A stretch of DNA of 64,000 nucleotides from Bacillus sp. CH30_1T (GTDB lineage: Bacteria > Bacillota > Bacilli > Bacillales > Bacillaceae_B), in the NCBI RefSeq assembly GCF_008364765.1, contig NZ_VTUY01000006.1, forward strand, positions 1 through 64,000, written 5' to 3'. The notes below the pieces were generated by a model. It saw only the letters and a program-made list of their open reading frames with translations. It was not told the origin of the DNA and made no database searches. Position numbers and translations under genes: made by a program. Below are positions 32,004 through 41,374 of the stretch, piece after piece. Position 1 is the first letter of the stretch; every line of letters starts with the position of its first letter.

Positions 32004-32010
32004 CAAATAT
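31991..32010. promoter_or_regulatory. GntR-type operator O4 overlapping the chbG-like stop codon
   Basis: ATATTTGTCATGACAAATAT is a perfect 20-bp palindrome; the TGA stop codon of the deacetylase gene is inside it. It fits the O1-O3 consensus exactly. Confidence 0.7.
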
Positions 32011-32012
32011 GT

Positions 32013-32057
32013 AAAAAGGTAGTGCAGACCAATGGATTGGTCTGCACTACCTTTTTT
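32013..32057. terminator. Bidirectional terminator
   Basis: AAAAAGGTAGTGCAGACCAA pairs with the complement at 32037-32056 over 20 bases with a tiny loop; A and T runs on both sides serve both strands. Ends the GntR/ChbG unit and the GH94 gene. Confidence 0.95.
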
Positions 32058-32062
32058 AAGGT

Positions 32063-35000
32063 TTATAAGTAAATCTCAATCGTATTTGATTTCTCGTATA
32101 GCCTTTTTTCAAGTTCTTGTCGATTTATCTTGATCCCGCCTTGGCGGTAACGGTTGGTCAGTTGTTCATACGCAGATTCCTTTCCGTTAATCACAATCCG
32201 CTTTGAGTCCTGGTTGCCAAGGTGGTAGATGAACGTGACTGAGCGATTCATGAAGGTAAATTCAAGTTTCAGCCCATCAAGGTTGCCGGGTAGCACTGGA
32301 TCGATGACCAGATCTTCGGATTCCTGACGTATGCCCAAACAATTTGAAATTAGCTGGTTCATGTAGATTCCCGGTCCGCTGGAGTAGATTCTCCATCCTC
32401 CTTTGACGGGCACACTCCCGTCACGAAGTTCGTTAAAATGTTCTTCTGCTTCATACCTGGTATTGAATTTACCGTCTGAGCTGCTGAAGTACGCATTGCT
32501 TTGTCTTCTTTCCGCATTTGGCACTACGTCTTTCAGACTGATTGGATTGATGATCTGTAACCCTTGCCATACATCATCGGTTTTCCCGAGCTTGGCCATA
32601 GCTTCCACATAGCGAATGTGTGCATGTACGTATTGAAGTCCGATTTCACGACCGAAATTCGAAGCCTGCTCAGCCCGTTTAAAGTATGTGCTTACACCGC
32701 CATCATATTTGGCAGGACGATTCATTAATCGAACTCCATCCGGGCAGTACAAGTGCTCTTTGACTAATTGATAATGCGAGTCCGCCTGCTCGGGTGTAAA
32801 TAGCTCTGAAATGATACTGCGGTTCATTGGCAGAAGACGATAATGAATACCTGTCTTCGTATCGGTTGGATGGACCATGAATTCCGGATTTCCTGGCTCT
32901 TCCATATAAACAAATCCTGGGATTACGTCATCTTTAAGGATATAGGTATTGAAATCCTTTTGAATTCCCTGAGCTAGAGCATTGAACTCTTTTGCTTCCT
33001 CATCATATACATCTTTCAGAACAGTTGAAAGCTTCACAAGTACTTGATACGTCAGGGCGACGGTCCAGCTGCTTGCCATATATTTCTTCAATTGAGTGTC
33101 GGCCGGCTGCAGGGTATCATCCCAGTCTCCATCACCATAAGAAGATAAGAATGTGTCATGGAGGAAGTTCTCCTTTATATATGAGATTTCTTTTTGAATA
33201 TGATGGAGCAGGGTTTCTTTTTCATCGGTGAATCCAAATCCGCTACGTTCTGTATAAGGTATTTTTTCCCGCAGGATCTCATAATCGTTTGTTGCGGCAA
33301 TGTAGTCGCTGACTACTTTCAATGGCCATACGATGATATCCCCGTGGCTGTCGTCTTGTTGTATTTTGTAATAACGGTCGAACATGAACCATTGCGGCCA
33401 ATTTCCGTTATCCTCATATTGATGGGAGTAGACAGTCTTAATGATTTCTTTCACAGATTGATAGTTTTGAGTGGCCATGAAGTATTCTGTCGGCCCCTGA
33501 CATACATCCCTTGTTCCCCAAGCCGCGCCTCCGTATTGCTCAAGTCCATGAGGTACGGAATAATGCACAAGCATATTATGAGTGTACCACCATGCCAAGG
33601 CATTCACTTTTTCTAATTCGGCCGGTGCTTTCTCTCCTAAAGAGAGTCGGAACCCATTCATTACCTGATGATAATAGGCACGATATTTTTCGATTTCTTC
33701 TTTGACGTTTCGTTCTATAAAGGGTTGCTCTTCACCGTCAATCAGACCTTGAATCGTCATATTCCATTCTGAGGTTTCACTTACATCGATCACGATCAAA
33801 GAAGCAGAATTCTTTTCAACATTATGTGCGATTTTTTCTTCGTTGCCCATCTCAAAGGAGGCACCATTGACTTTCATTCGATAGGTTAATTGAGGGAACA
33901 TCTCGCTGTTTTCTGACTGACGATCTGCCGTAATGGACAGAATATCTTCAGTTTGTTCTACATTAAATCCGACTTCATATTCATGATTGTTCATTGAGAC
34001 CTGATTTGTAACGAGGTAACGGTATTTTTTATTGTTTTTGGATACAACTTGAAGCTGGACTTCAGGAGAATCCACTACTGTGTAATTGGTGACAATTAAC
34101 GTATCACCGGTTGTTTTGTAGTACCAGCGTGCATAGTTGAAACCCATCTCAAACATAGATGGCATGGTCAGTAAATGATACATTCCATCCATTTCAACGT
34201 AAATTCGCTGACCGGACGTTTTCATGACATTCAAATGATTTCTCTGATTGGTTATCATTTTATTAAAAGAAGTATTTCCGACGACAAGCTGCGAGTTGAA
34301 CAATCCGTACATGAATGAAGTCGTAGTGATGGTATCATCCTTAAGTTGATGGTTTTCACCCGACATCAGAATATGTCCATGGGGTCTTTCCGTCATCAAT
34401 TCCTTTTCTTTCAATACGACATGTTCATGAGTGTCTGTGAAGAAAGAAAGAAGTGAATCACCATCCCGTTCTTCATTATGTCTAGAATTAAAATACATAC
34501 TAACTTCTTCCTCTGTCATTGAAAGGGAAGAGAGGGGCTGTCCGATTGCCGGCATTAAACGTACTTGCTCCATTGTATCCGCAAATTCAGATTTGAAGAG
34601 AGATGCTTCTTTCCATGCAGCTTTTATTTCTTCCTTGAACTCCAACGAAGAAATGGCCGTTTCGTGATTTTCTTTGAATACCCCGTAGAAAATAAAATGT
34701 TGAGGTCCATTTAGTCGTGCTTTCTCCGATTGTAGTGCTGTATAAGCGAATTCATATTGGTAGACTTCGTTTGCTAATGAGTCTTTCCTTAATGCTTCAG
34801 GCTCATTGGTGTCTTTATAGGTTAATCCGAAAAATTGAAATCCATCTGTAGAGTAGCCGATTGTCTTTCCAAGGGATCCCTGTTGAATATAAGGAAATCC
34901 ACTTGATTGCGGCTGGTTTTGGCGGGAGCAAAGGACATAGCCTTTCTCTTCATCTTCAAACACTTTGTGGTCAATGTATTGTGACATATAGGCTTCGTTG

Positions 35001-35395
35001 GAGCGGACGGCTCCTTTGTCGGCAAGACCGAGATCCTGTCCGTAAATGACGTCTACTTCGGCTTCGACTCCATCAAGCATCACATCCCAGAACCATACGC
35101 CTCTTTCAGTTAGGGTGAACGTCACTTCATATGAGATTTTCTCATATGTCCCAGTCCATCTGACCTGTGATTCCGCGAATTGAACGGAGCTGATGGACTT
35201 CACTCCGATTAGTGGGATGACGTTGATTCCAGAAGGTTCATGAATGCGTAAATACACATTATTTAGTGAGCCGTCGATTGGATTTGTTACTAACTGATTG
35301 ATCATGTTCTCTCTATGTGTAATGGCGAAAAGATCACCACTGTTTAAAAATTCAAATTGAAGATCTCCAGATGTTAATTGTACATTTGAATGCAT
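32063..35395 (-). CDS. GH94 phosphorylase, probably 1,2-beta-oligoglucan phosphorylase
   Basis: 1110 aa. Glycoside hydrolase family 94 enzyme that phosphorolyses beta-glucans from the non-reducing end. N-terminal beta-sandwich (about 1-300), middle region, and an (alpha/alpha)6 barrel (about 600-1000). The general acid region GDGDWDDTLQPAD lies near residue 757, and CQGPTEYFMATQNYQ and RIYSSGPGIYMNQLISN are also family-like. The length and the neighbours (GH3 beta-glucosidase, ABC importer, LacI) match the Listeria innocua 1,2-beta-oligoglucan phosphorylase (Lin1839) locus, about 1110 aa and not the approximately 800 of cellobiose phosphorylases. It follows the GH3 gene by 19 bp. Exact linkage is inferred. 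Confidence 0.8.
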   Translation of the reverse strand: MHSNVQLTSGDLQFEFLNSGDLFAITHRENMINQLVTNPIDGSLNNVYLRIHEPSGINVIPLIGVKSISSVQFAESQVRWTGTYEKISYEVTFTLTERGVWFWDVMLDGVEAEVDVIYGQDLGLADKGAVRSNEAYMSQYIDHKVFEDEEKGYVLCSRQNQPQSSGFPYIQQGSLGKTIGYSTDGFQFFGLTYKDTNEPEALRKDSLANEVYQYEFAYTALQSEKARLNGPQHFIFYGVFKENHETAISSLEFKEEIKAAWKEASLFKSEFADTMEQVRLMPAIGQPLSSLSMTEEEVSMYFNSRHNEERDGDSLLSFFTDTHEHVVLKEKELMTERPHGHILMSGENHQLKDDTITTTSFMYGLFNSQLVVGNTSFNKMITNQRNHLNVMKTSGQRIYVEMDGMYHLLTMPSMFEMGFNYARWYYKTTGDTLIVTNYTVVDSPEVQLQVVSKNNKKYRYLVTNQVSMNNHEYEVGFNVEQTEDILSITADRQSENSEMFPQLTYRMKVNGASFEMGNEEKIAHNVEKNSASLIVIDVSETSEWNMTIQGLIDGEEQPFIERNVKEEIEKYRAYYHQVMNGFRLSLGEKAPAELEKVNALAWWYTHNMLVHYSVPHGLEQYGGAAWGTRDVCQGPTEYFMATQNYQSVKEIIKTVYSHQYEDNGNWPQWFMFDRYYKIQQDDSHGDIIVWPLKVVSDYIAATNDYEILREKIPYTERSGFGFTDEKETLLHHIQKEISYIKENFLHDTFLSSYGDGDWDDTLQPADTQLKKYMASSWTVALTYQVLVKLSTVLKDVYDEEAKEFNALAQGIQKDFNTYILKDDVIPGFVYMEEPGNPEFMVHPTDTKTGIHYRLLPMNRSIISELFTPEQADSHYQLVKEHLYCPDGVRLMNRPAKYDGGVSTYFKRAEQASNFGREIGLQYVHAHIRYVEAMAKLGKTDDVWQGLQIINPISLKDVVPNAERRQSNAYFSSSDGKFNTRYEAEEHFNELRDGSVPVKGGWRIYSSGPGIYMNQLISNCLGIRQESEDLVIDPVLPGNLDGLKLEFTFMNRSVTFIYHLGNQDSKRIVINGKESAYEQLTNRYRQGGIKINRQELEKRLYEKSNTIEIYL

Positions 35396-35414
35396 CGTTT
35401 TCCCCTCGATTCCT

Positions 35415-37580
35415 CTATTTTTCCAGCTTGAATGTTTGCTCCATAACGTCTTTGCTGTTTCTCCCTATATAAACCGTAAACGTCCCGGAATCGCTTTTGT
35501 ACTGAAGGTCGGAATGATGATACCTCAGTTGATCTTCCGATATCGTAAAGGATACGTCAGCTGTTTCACCCGGCTCCAGGCTGATTTTCTTGAAATCCTT
35601 CAATTCCTTTACAGGGCGGATCACTTCTCCGCTATGGTCACGAATATAGAGCTGTACGACTTCCTCGCCTGCAACAGGTCCATCATTCGTCACCTGAATG
35701 GAAACATCCAGTGATTGTTCTTCGGTCATCGTTTCATTAGATAGTTTCATTTCAGAATAAGTGAAGGACGTATAGCTTAAGCCGAACCCGAATGGCAGCA
35801 GTGGATCATTCGGGATGTCCAGATATTGTGATACATATCGTTCTTGTGCATCGGGTACCCCTTTGGGTCTACCGGTGTTGAAACGGTTATAATAAACGGG
35901 AATTTGTCCAACATGATATGGGAAAGACATGGTTAAACGTCCGGAAGGATTCACGTCTCCAAATAATAGATCTGCGATTGCAGCTCCGCCTTCAGTCCCC
36001 GGATACCATGCTTCTAACACTGCATCGGTTTGATCCAGAACTCCGTGCAAATCGAGTGGACGCCCATTAAACAGGACAGCAGCCATCGGCTTATCCAATG
36101 ATTTTAGATGCTCGATGAGTTGTAATTGAGCTGCAGGGAGCTGAATGTTCGCTCTGCATCCGGCTTCACCGCTCATTTCAGAGTCTTCTCCTAGGGCTAA
36201 GACGATCACATCCGCTTCTCCGGCAGCTTTCAATGCTTCTTCCAGTTGGGCATCTGTAATGTTTTCGGTGTCACAGCCTTTTGACACGGTTAGGTGGCTG
36301 TCCTTTATTTTGGTAAGGAGTCCTTCTTTAACGGTGGCTGCATCTTCCTTAGAACCAAGCCATGACCAAGGTCCCAATATGTCTCCGTTCTCTGCAAAAG
36401 GACCTATAAGGGCAATTTTTTGTTCCCTTTTAAGAGGGAGGGTGTTTTCGTTTTTCAATAATACGGAGGATTTTGCTGCAAGTTCCCGTGCAGCTTCTCT
36501 ATGGGTCGTACTCATGACCACTTCAGATTCAAGCTCCACATTTGCACCCCGGTACGGATTTTCAAACAAGCCCAGTTTTTGTTTCAACTGTAATATGCGT
36601 AAAACAGCCTCATCAATCAAGGACTCATCGACCAGTTTTTCTTCTACTAGTTCTTTTAAGTAATTCACGTAGGTTGACGTCATCATTTCAATATCCACAC
36701 CAGCCGTTATCGCCTTGTAAGCTGCTTCCTTTTCGTTCTCTGCTACACCGTGTGGAATCATTTCTTTCACTGCCCCCCAATCGGAAATAAGGATACCGTC
36801 AAAGCCCATTTCTTCGCGAAGCATCTTTCTCATAAGCCGTTTATTACCGGTAGCAGGGATTCCGAATACGGTGTTAAAGGCCGTCATCACCATTTCGCAG
36901 CCTTCCTCAAGAGCCGCTTGATAGGCAGGCAGGTAGTTCTCACGAAGCTCTCTTTCAGACATATCGACGGTGTTATAATCACGTCCGCCCTCAGGTGCGC
37001 CATATGCAGCAAAGTGTTTCACACACGCAGCAACCCGTTCAACATCCGTTGTCAACTCGTTCCCCTGGAAACCGCGGACGAAAGCTCGGGCGAATTCACT
37101 GTTTAAGAAAGGATCTTCCCCGGTTGATTCCATCACTCTTCCCCAACGAGGGTCACGAACAAGATCTACCATGGGGGCAAACGTAACATGTACACCGGAA
37201 ACGGAAGCTTCCTTCGCTGCCATTTCGGCGCTCTTCTCGGCTAATTTTAAATCCCAGGAACAGCCGATTGCGAGAGGAACAGGGAAAATCGTCTTATAGC
37301 CATGTACAATATCGGACATGAATAATAAAGGGATTCCCAAACGATTCTCTTCCATATGTGTGCGCTGAATGTTCATAATCTCTTTTGCACCTGATGCCCC
37401 GAGGACAGAACCACTGTTTTGGACGATCATATCTGTTATTCTCATATCTGCCATCGGTCCTGTAATCTGTCCCTGGTCTTCTGCTCCTTTAAAGAAGGGA
37501 GTAGCCAGCTGCATGAGCTGGGCGATTTTTTCATCGATTGTCATTTGATTCAATAATGAAATCAGCTTGTTCTCGCTCAT
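35415..37580 (-). CDS. GH3 beta-glucosidase (BglX-like)
   Basis: 721 aa. Splits beta-linked glucose from oligosaccharides. N-terminal TIM barrel with nucleophile Asp near 265 (GILISDWGAVKEM) and KHFAAYG; second domain with LGEDSEMSGEAG near 467 (acid/base region); C-terminal fibronectin-III-like domain (about 600-721; VTNDGPVAGEEVVQLYIRD). No signal peptide, so it acts inside the cell on imported sugars. ACGGAGG precedes ATG 37580. First gene of the minus-strand GH3-GH94 unit; a LacI operator lies downstream of its promoter. Confidence 0.92.
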   Translation of the reverse strand: MSENKLISLLNQMTIDEKIAQLMQLATPFFKGAEDQGQITGPMADMRITDMIVQNSGSVLGASGAKEIMNIQRTHMEENRLGIPLLFMSDIVHGYKTIFPVPLAIGCSWDLKLAEKSAEMAAKEASVSGVHVTFAPMVDLVRDPRWGRVMESTGEDPFLNSEFARAFVRGFQGNELTTDVERVAACVKHFAAYGAPEGGRDYNTVDMSERELRENYLPAYQAALEEGCEMVMTAFNTVFGIPATGNKRLMRKMLREEMGFDGILISDWGAVKEMIPHGVAENEKEAAYKAITAGVDIEMMTSTYVNYLKELVEEKLVDESLIDEAVLRILQLKQKLGLFENPYRGANVELESEVVMSTTHREAARELAAKSSVLLKNENTLPLKREQKIALIGPFAENGDILGPWSWLGSKEDAATVKEGLLTKIKDSHLTVSKGCDTENITDAQLEEALKAAGEADVIVLALGEDSEMSGEAGCRANIQLPAAQLQLIEHLKSLDKPMAAVLFNGRPLDLHGVLDQTDAVLEAWYPGTEGGAAIADLLFGDVNPSGRLTMSFPYHVGQIPVYYNRFNTGRPKGVPDAQERYVSQYLDIPNDPLLPFGFGLSYTSFTYSEMKLSNETMTEEQSLDVSIQVTNDGPVAGEEVVQLYIRDHSGEVIRPVKELKDFKKISLEPGETADVSFTISEDQLRYHHSDLQYKSDSGTFTVYIGRNSKDVMEQTFKLEK

Positions 37581-37626
37581 TGATAGAACCTCCGTATTAA
37601 GATTTATGATTTTTTCTCAATTAAGT

Positions 37627-37636
37627 GAAACGTTTC
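37627..37636. promoter_or_regulatory. LacI-type operator (minus-strand side)
   Basis: GAAACGTTTC, a perfect palindrome, lies about 12 bp downstream of the likely +1 of the GH3 promoter. The identical palindrome occurs at 37838-37847. Confidence 0.75.
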
Positions 37637-37654
37637 GAAAATAAATTGAGATGA

Positions 37655-37683
37655 ATTATAAGTGGGTTTCATTGGATAGTCAA
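37655..37683 (-). promoter_or_regulatory. Promoter of the GH3-GH94 operon
   Basis: Minus-strand TTGACT (37678-37683) and TATAAT (37655-37660) with a 17-bp spacer. Confidence 0.8.
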
Positions 37684-37799
37684 CCCGATCCTTTAAACCT
37701 AAAAACTCCCTATGACCTCTATATATCAGTGATTTCTGATATATAGAGGTTTGCTCAAGGATGAATTCATATTCAATTCAGTAATTTCTAAAAAAAGTG

Positions 37800-37828
37800 T
37801 TGAAAGCGTATTCACGTTTGATTATAAT
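37800..37828 (+). promoter_or_regulatory. Promoter of the sugar ABC importer with cre
   Basis: TTGAAA (37800-37805) and TATAAT (37823-37828) with a 17-bp spacer. TGAAAGCGTATTCA (37801-37814) fits cre exactly and overlaps the -35, so CcpA would block this promoter directly. Confidence 0.85.
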
Positions 37829-37837
37829 ATAGTTATC

Positions 37838-37847
37838 GAAACGTTTC
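37838..37847. promoter_or_regulatory. LacI-type operator (importer side)
   Basis: GAAACGTTTC, 10 bp after the -10 of the importer promoter. Likely bound by the LacI regulator at 43101. Confidence 0.75.
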
Positions 37848-37926
37848 AACAAAACTTGAGTGATTTTCCTTTTTATCTTTAAGACTCTTTCGTGAAGATT
37901 GTTGCTATTTAAAGAAGTATGTAGGA

Positions 37927-37978
37927 GTTGATTTCCGCTGCAGGATGCTCGCTTTCTGCTGTAACAAGAGCGGTTCCC
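37927..37978. repeat. Fragment of a dispersed Bacillus repeat in the 5' UTR
   Basis: AGTTGATTTCCGCTGCAGG-ATGCTCGCTTTC resembles the interspersed repeat GTTGATTTCCGCTCC-AGGC-GCTCGCTTTCC that recurs in many Bacillus genomes. Only a decayed half is left. The 5' UTR (about 37836-38132) shows no gene. Confidence 0.45.
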
Positions 37979-38132
37979 CTACCATCTAGTACTCACTGGC
38001 TAACAAAAGTACTTGGCAGATCTTTTAAAACAAAAGAGCCATAAAGGTTTTGTATTCTATCAGAGGTAATCATTCGACACGCTTTACCATTTTTAAAGAG
38101 TTTTAAAAACAAATAGAAATGGAGATGGGAAA

Positions 38133-39365
38133 ATGAGAAAGAAAAAGTGGTCTATACTACTGATCGGCATACTGACATTATCGACGATTCTTGCAGCGTG
38201 CGGCGGCAACGGTGAGTCAAAGGATGGAAAGAAAGAAGTTACTGTGTGGGCAATGGGGGAAGAAGGTAAAAAGTTAAAAGGAATGGCTGAAAAATTTGAA
38301 GAAGAAAACAAAGATATCACTGTTAAGGTTCAAGCGATACCATGGGCAAGTGCACATGATAAGCTTCTTACTGCTGTAGCTTCTGGGAACGGTCCTGACG
38401 TAGTACAATTAGGAACTACCTGGATACCAGAATTCGCTGATGCCGGAGCACTTTTAGATTTAACTTCACATTTAGATGACTATCCAGAATTCAAGTCTGA
38501 AAATTACTTTGCGGGCTCCGCTCAAACAATGAAATATGATGACCAAGTAATTGGTGTTCCTTGGTATATTGATACTCGAGTGTTATATTATCGTACAGAT
38601 TTATTGAAAGAAGTAGGATATGATCAAGCACCTTCAACATGGGATGAATTAAAGGATGCCGCTGAGAAGTTGAATGCCAGAGGTGATGATGTCTATGGTC
38701 TTGATATTGACCGTAATGACCAGATTACTCCTTATATTTTCGCTTGGCAAAATGGATATGAATTTGAAAGTAAAGACAAAATGAATTTTGAAAGTCCCGA
38801 ATTTAAAGAAGCAATTAAGTATTATGCGAGTTTCTTTCAAGAGGGTATAAGTCCGACAACAGAAGGTATAGATATTGTCCAAGCGTTTAAAGACGGGGTC
38901 AAACCAATGTTCTTCAGTGGTCCTTGGATGATAAACATCATAAACGATCAAGCGCCTGACTTAAAGGATAAATGGGCCGTAGCCGTTATGCCTAAAAAGG
39001 AAACAAATACATCCAGTATTGGTGGATCAGTCTTTTCTGTCTTCCACAATTCTGAACATGTAGATGAATCTCTGAAATTCATTTCATACATGAATGAAGT
39101 AGATACACAAATGGAATGGTTGGATGTATCGAACACTCTTCCATCTCGTGTTGACGCTTGGGAAGAACCTAAGTTAAAAGAGGATCCATTACTTTCTGTG
39201 TTTGGTAAGCAATTAGAAAATACAAAAGCATCTCCTAAGATCAAAGAATTTGAGAAGATCACTCAAGAATTCCTTGCTTCTATTGAAAGAATTACAGTAG
39301 GCGGAGCAGATGTCGATAGTGAAATTGAGAAGTTCAATAAGAAAGCGCAAGAAATAGTAGAATAA
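38133..39365 (+). CDS. Sugar ABC transporter substrate-binding lipoprotein
   Basis: 410 aa. Lipobox LAAC (C near residue 22), followed by a family-1 extracellular solute-binding fold (VTVWAMGEEGKKLKGMAEKFEEENKDITVKVQAIPWASAHDKLLTAVASGNGPDVVQLGTTW). The Listeria counterpart next to Lin1839/Lin1840 binds sophoro-oligosaccharides; by context this one probably does as well. First gene of the plus-strand unit, with two permeases next and no ATPase, so an MsmX-type multitask ATPase from elsewhere is expected. Confidence 0.9.
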   Translation: MRKKKWSILLIGILTLSTILAACGGNGESKDGKKEVTVWAMGEEGKKLKGMAEKFEEENKDITVKVQAIPWASAHDKLLTAVASGNGPDVVQLGTTWIPEFADAGALLDLTSHLDDYPEFKSENYFAGSAQTMKYDDQVIGVPWYIDTRVLYYRTDLLKEVGYDQAPSTWDELKDAAEKLNARGDDVYGLDIDRNDQITPYIFAWQNGYEFESKDKMNFESPEFKEAIKYYASFFQEGISPTTEGIDIVQAFKDGVKPMFFSGPWMINIINDQAPDLKDKWAVAVMPKKETNTSSIGGSVFSVFHNSEHVDESLKFISYMNEVDTQMEWLDVSNTLPSRVDAWEEPKLKEDPLLSVFGKQLENTKASPKIKEFEKITQEFLASIERITVGGADVDSEIEKFNKKAQEIVE

Positions 39366-39491
39366 CATTAAATAAAAAGCACTTGCTGGATAAGGTTCAT
39401 ATGGAGTTACAGGCACATCCTCTCCCGGATTGCCTGAACTCCATTTTTAGAATCATACCTTATTTATAGTGTTTTGGTTAGGTGGGGTATC

Positions 39492-40394
39492 ATGAGCAAT
39501 AATATGAAAAGTAGCATATTCAAAAACAAACATCCCTATGTGTTTATTGCTCCTGCAGTAATCATTTTAACTGTTTTCAGTATTGTTCCTATCATTGTAG
39601 CCTTTTTCATAAGTTTTACGGACCTTGATTTAAAAGGGCTGGCCAATTGGACAAACGTCAACTTTATAGGTATGGAAAATTACTCTGCGTTACTATCAGA
39701 CAGCTTGTTTCACAAGTCGATTTTCAACACGTTGTTCTATGTCATCATCGGTGTTCCTCTTGTCATCGTGTTTTCATTAGGAATTGCTTTACTCCTCAAT
39801 TACGGAACAAGCAGATTGTTTACAGTATTTCGCGGAGTATATTATATGCCTTCCATTACAAATATCATCGCAGTAGCCGTTATTTGGGGATTTCTTTACA
39901 ATACTGAATACGGTTTATTTAACTATTTATTATCATTACTGGATGTCGAGAAGATTCCTTGGTTAGGAGAGCCAACGATCGCTAAGCTATCGTTGATTGT
40001 TTTAGCTGTATGGAAAGGGATTGGTATCAATATGATCATCTTTCTCGCTGCGTTGCAAGGAATTCCGAAATCCTATTATGAAGCAGCTGAAATGGATGGG
40101 GCTAATCGTTGGCAGGTTCTGTGGAATGTCACCATCCCATTATTACGATATGCTACTTTCTTTGTAACAGTAACGACTTTAATTGGCTGGCTTCAATTCT
40201 TCGAAGAGCCATTTGTCATGACAAATGGTGGACCTTTAGACGGCACCATCTCGATGGCATTATTCATCTATCAAAAAGGCTTCCAGTTCAGTGAATTCGG
40301 TTATGCTGCCGCAGGATCGTTTATCCTGTTCATCATTATCATTATCATCACACTTCTTCAATTTAAGTTGAGAAAATCTGATACAGAATACTAA
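39492..40394 (+). CDS. Sugar ABC transporter permease (MalF type)
   Basis: 300 aa with about six membrane helices and the BPD motif EAAEMDGANRWQVLWNVTIPLL (about 197-218). Start ATG 39492, because AGGTGGGG lies just upstream; the frame opens at 39474. First permease of the pair. Confidence 0.93.
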   Translation: MSNNMKSSIFKNKHPYVFIAPAVIILTVFSIVPIIVAFFISFTDLDLKGLANWTNVNFIGMENYSALLSDSLFHKSIFNTLFYVIIGVPLVIVFSLGIALLLNYGTSRLFTVFRGVYYMPSITNIIAVAVIWGFLYNTEYGLFNYLLSLLDVEKIPWLGEPTIAKLSLIVLAVWKGIGINMIIFLAALQGIPKSYYEAAEMDGANRWQVLWNVTIPLLRYATFFVTVTTLIGWLQFFEEPFVMTNGGPLDGTISMALFIYQKGFQFSEFGYAAAGSFILFIIIIIITLLQFKLRKSDTEY

Positions 40395-40427
40395 TTTTGA
40401 AAACTCTACAGTATCGGGGATGAAAAT

Positions 40428-41258
40428 ATGGATACAAAAACAACGAAATTTAAAATGGAAAAGCTATTTGTCGCCATTTTACTAATACTCGGCGGAATCA
40501 TCGTTTCAGTTCCGTTTATTTGGATGATTTCAAGCTCATTTAAGCCTGAAAGTGAAGTTCTTCAAATACCGCTAAGTTTAATACCTGAAAATCCATCCAT
40601 TGAAAATTATGTGAATCTATTTGAAAGTATGAATTTTGGTGTTTATTTACGAAACACTCTCATTATCGTCTTATTCTCCTTTGTAGGATTATTCTTTAAT
40701 GCCATGGCCGGTTATGGATTTGCCAAATATCAATTCAAAGGTAGAGAAAAGATCTTCTATATCGTACTGGCAACGATGATGATTCCTGCACAGGTTACGA
40801 TGATTCCTGTTTACCTGATCCTGAATGAAATGGGACTCACCAATACGATGGCTGGAATTGTGCTGCCAGGTCTTGCAGCAGCTTTTAGTATTTTCTTATT
40901 CAGACAGTTCATGACGACCATTCCGACTGATTTAATCGAAGCAGCAAGACTTGATGGGGCGGGAGAATTTTATATATTCTTTCGATTGATTGTGCCGATT
41001 GCGAAGCCGATCTTTGCCGTGCAAGGAATTCTTACGTTTATTGGGGCCTGGAACAGCTTCCTGTGGCCGTTGATCATTGCAAATGATGAAAGTCTCTACA
41101 CATTGTCTGTAGGACTATCGCTCTTACAAGGTCAATACGCTAATAATTTCGGCTTGCAAATGGCAGGGGCTGCCTTCATGGTTGTACCGATCATCATCAT
41201 CTTCTCCTTCTTCCAGAAATACATTGTCGAAGGATTTACGATGTCGGGGATTAAGTGA
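40428..41258 (+). CDS. Sugar ABC transporter permease (MalG type)
   Basis: 276 aa with six membrane helices, the motif EAARLDGAGEFYIFFRLIVPIAKP (about 175-198) and the GFAKYQFKG/FLFRQFM pattern of MalG-type permeases. It follows MalF-like by 33 bp. The carbohydrate importer is complete except for the ATPase. Confidence 0.93.
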   Translation: MDTKTTKFKMEKLFVAILLILGGIIVSVPFIWMISSSFKPESEVLQIPLSLIPENPSIENYVNLFESMNFGVYLRNTLIIVLFSFVGLFFNAMAGYGFAKYQFKGREKIFYIVLATMMIPAQVTMIPVYLILNEMGLTNTMAGIVLPGLAAAFSIFLFRQFMTTIPTDLIEAARLDGAGEFYIFFRLIVPIAKPIFAVQGILTFIGAWNSFLWPLIIANDESLYTLSVGLSLLQGQYANNFGLQMAGAAFMVVPIIIIFSFFQKYIVEGFTMSGIK

Positions 41259-41277
41259 TCCGTCGTTGTTGGTAGGA

Positions 41278-41321
41278 GTGTACCTGGTACAAAGATTAGT
41301 GAAATGTACCTGGTACATTTC
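41278..41321. repeat. GTACCTGGTAC repeats (two copies)
   Basis: TGTACCTGGTACA (41280-41292 approximately) and a second identical copy near 41305-41317, each itself palindromic, in the gap before the GH13 gene. Same family as at 18723 and 21011. Confidence 0.8.
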
Positions 41322-41374
41322 TTTGGTTGGTGGATGACTTTATTACGAAAACCTAAGAATACGGAGGCGGAATG

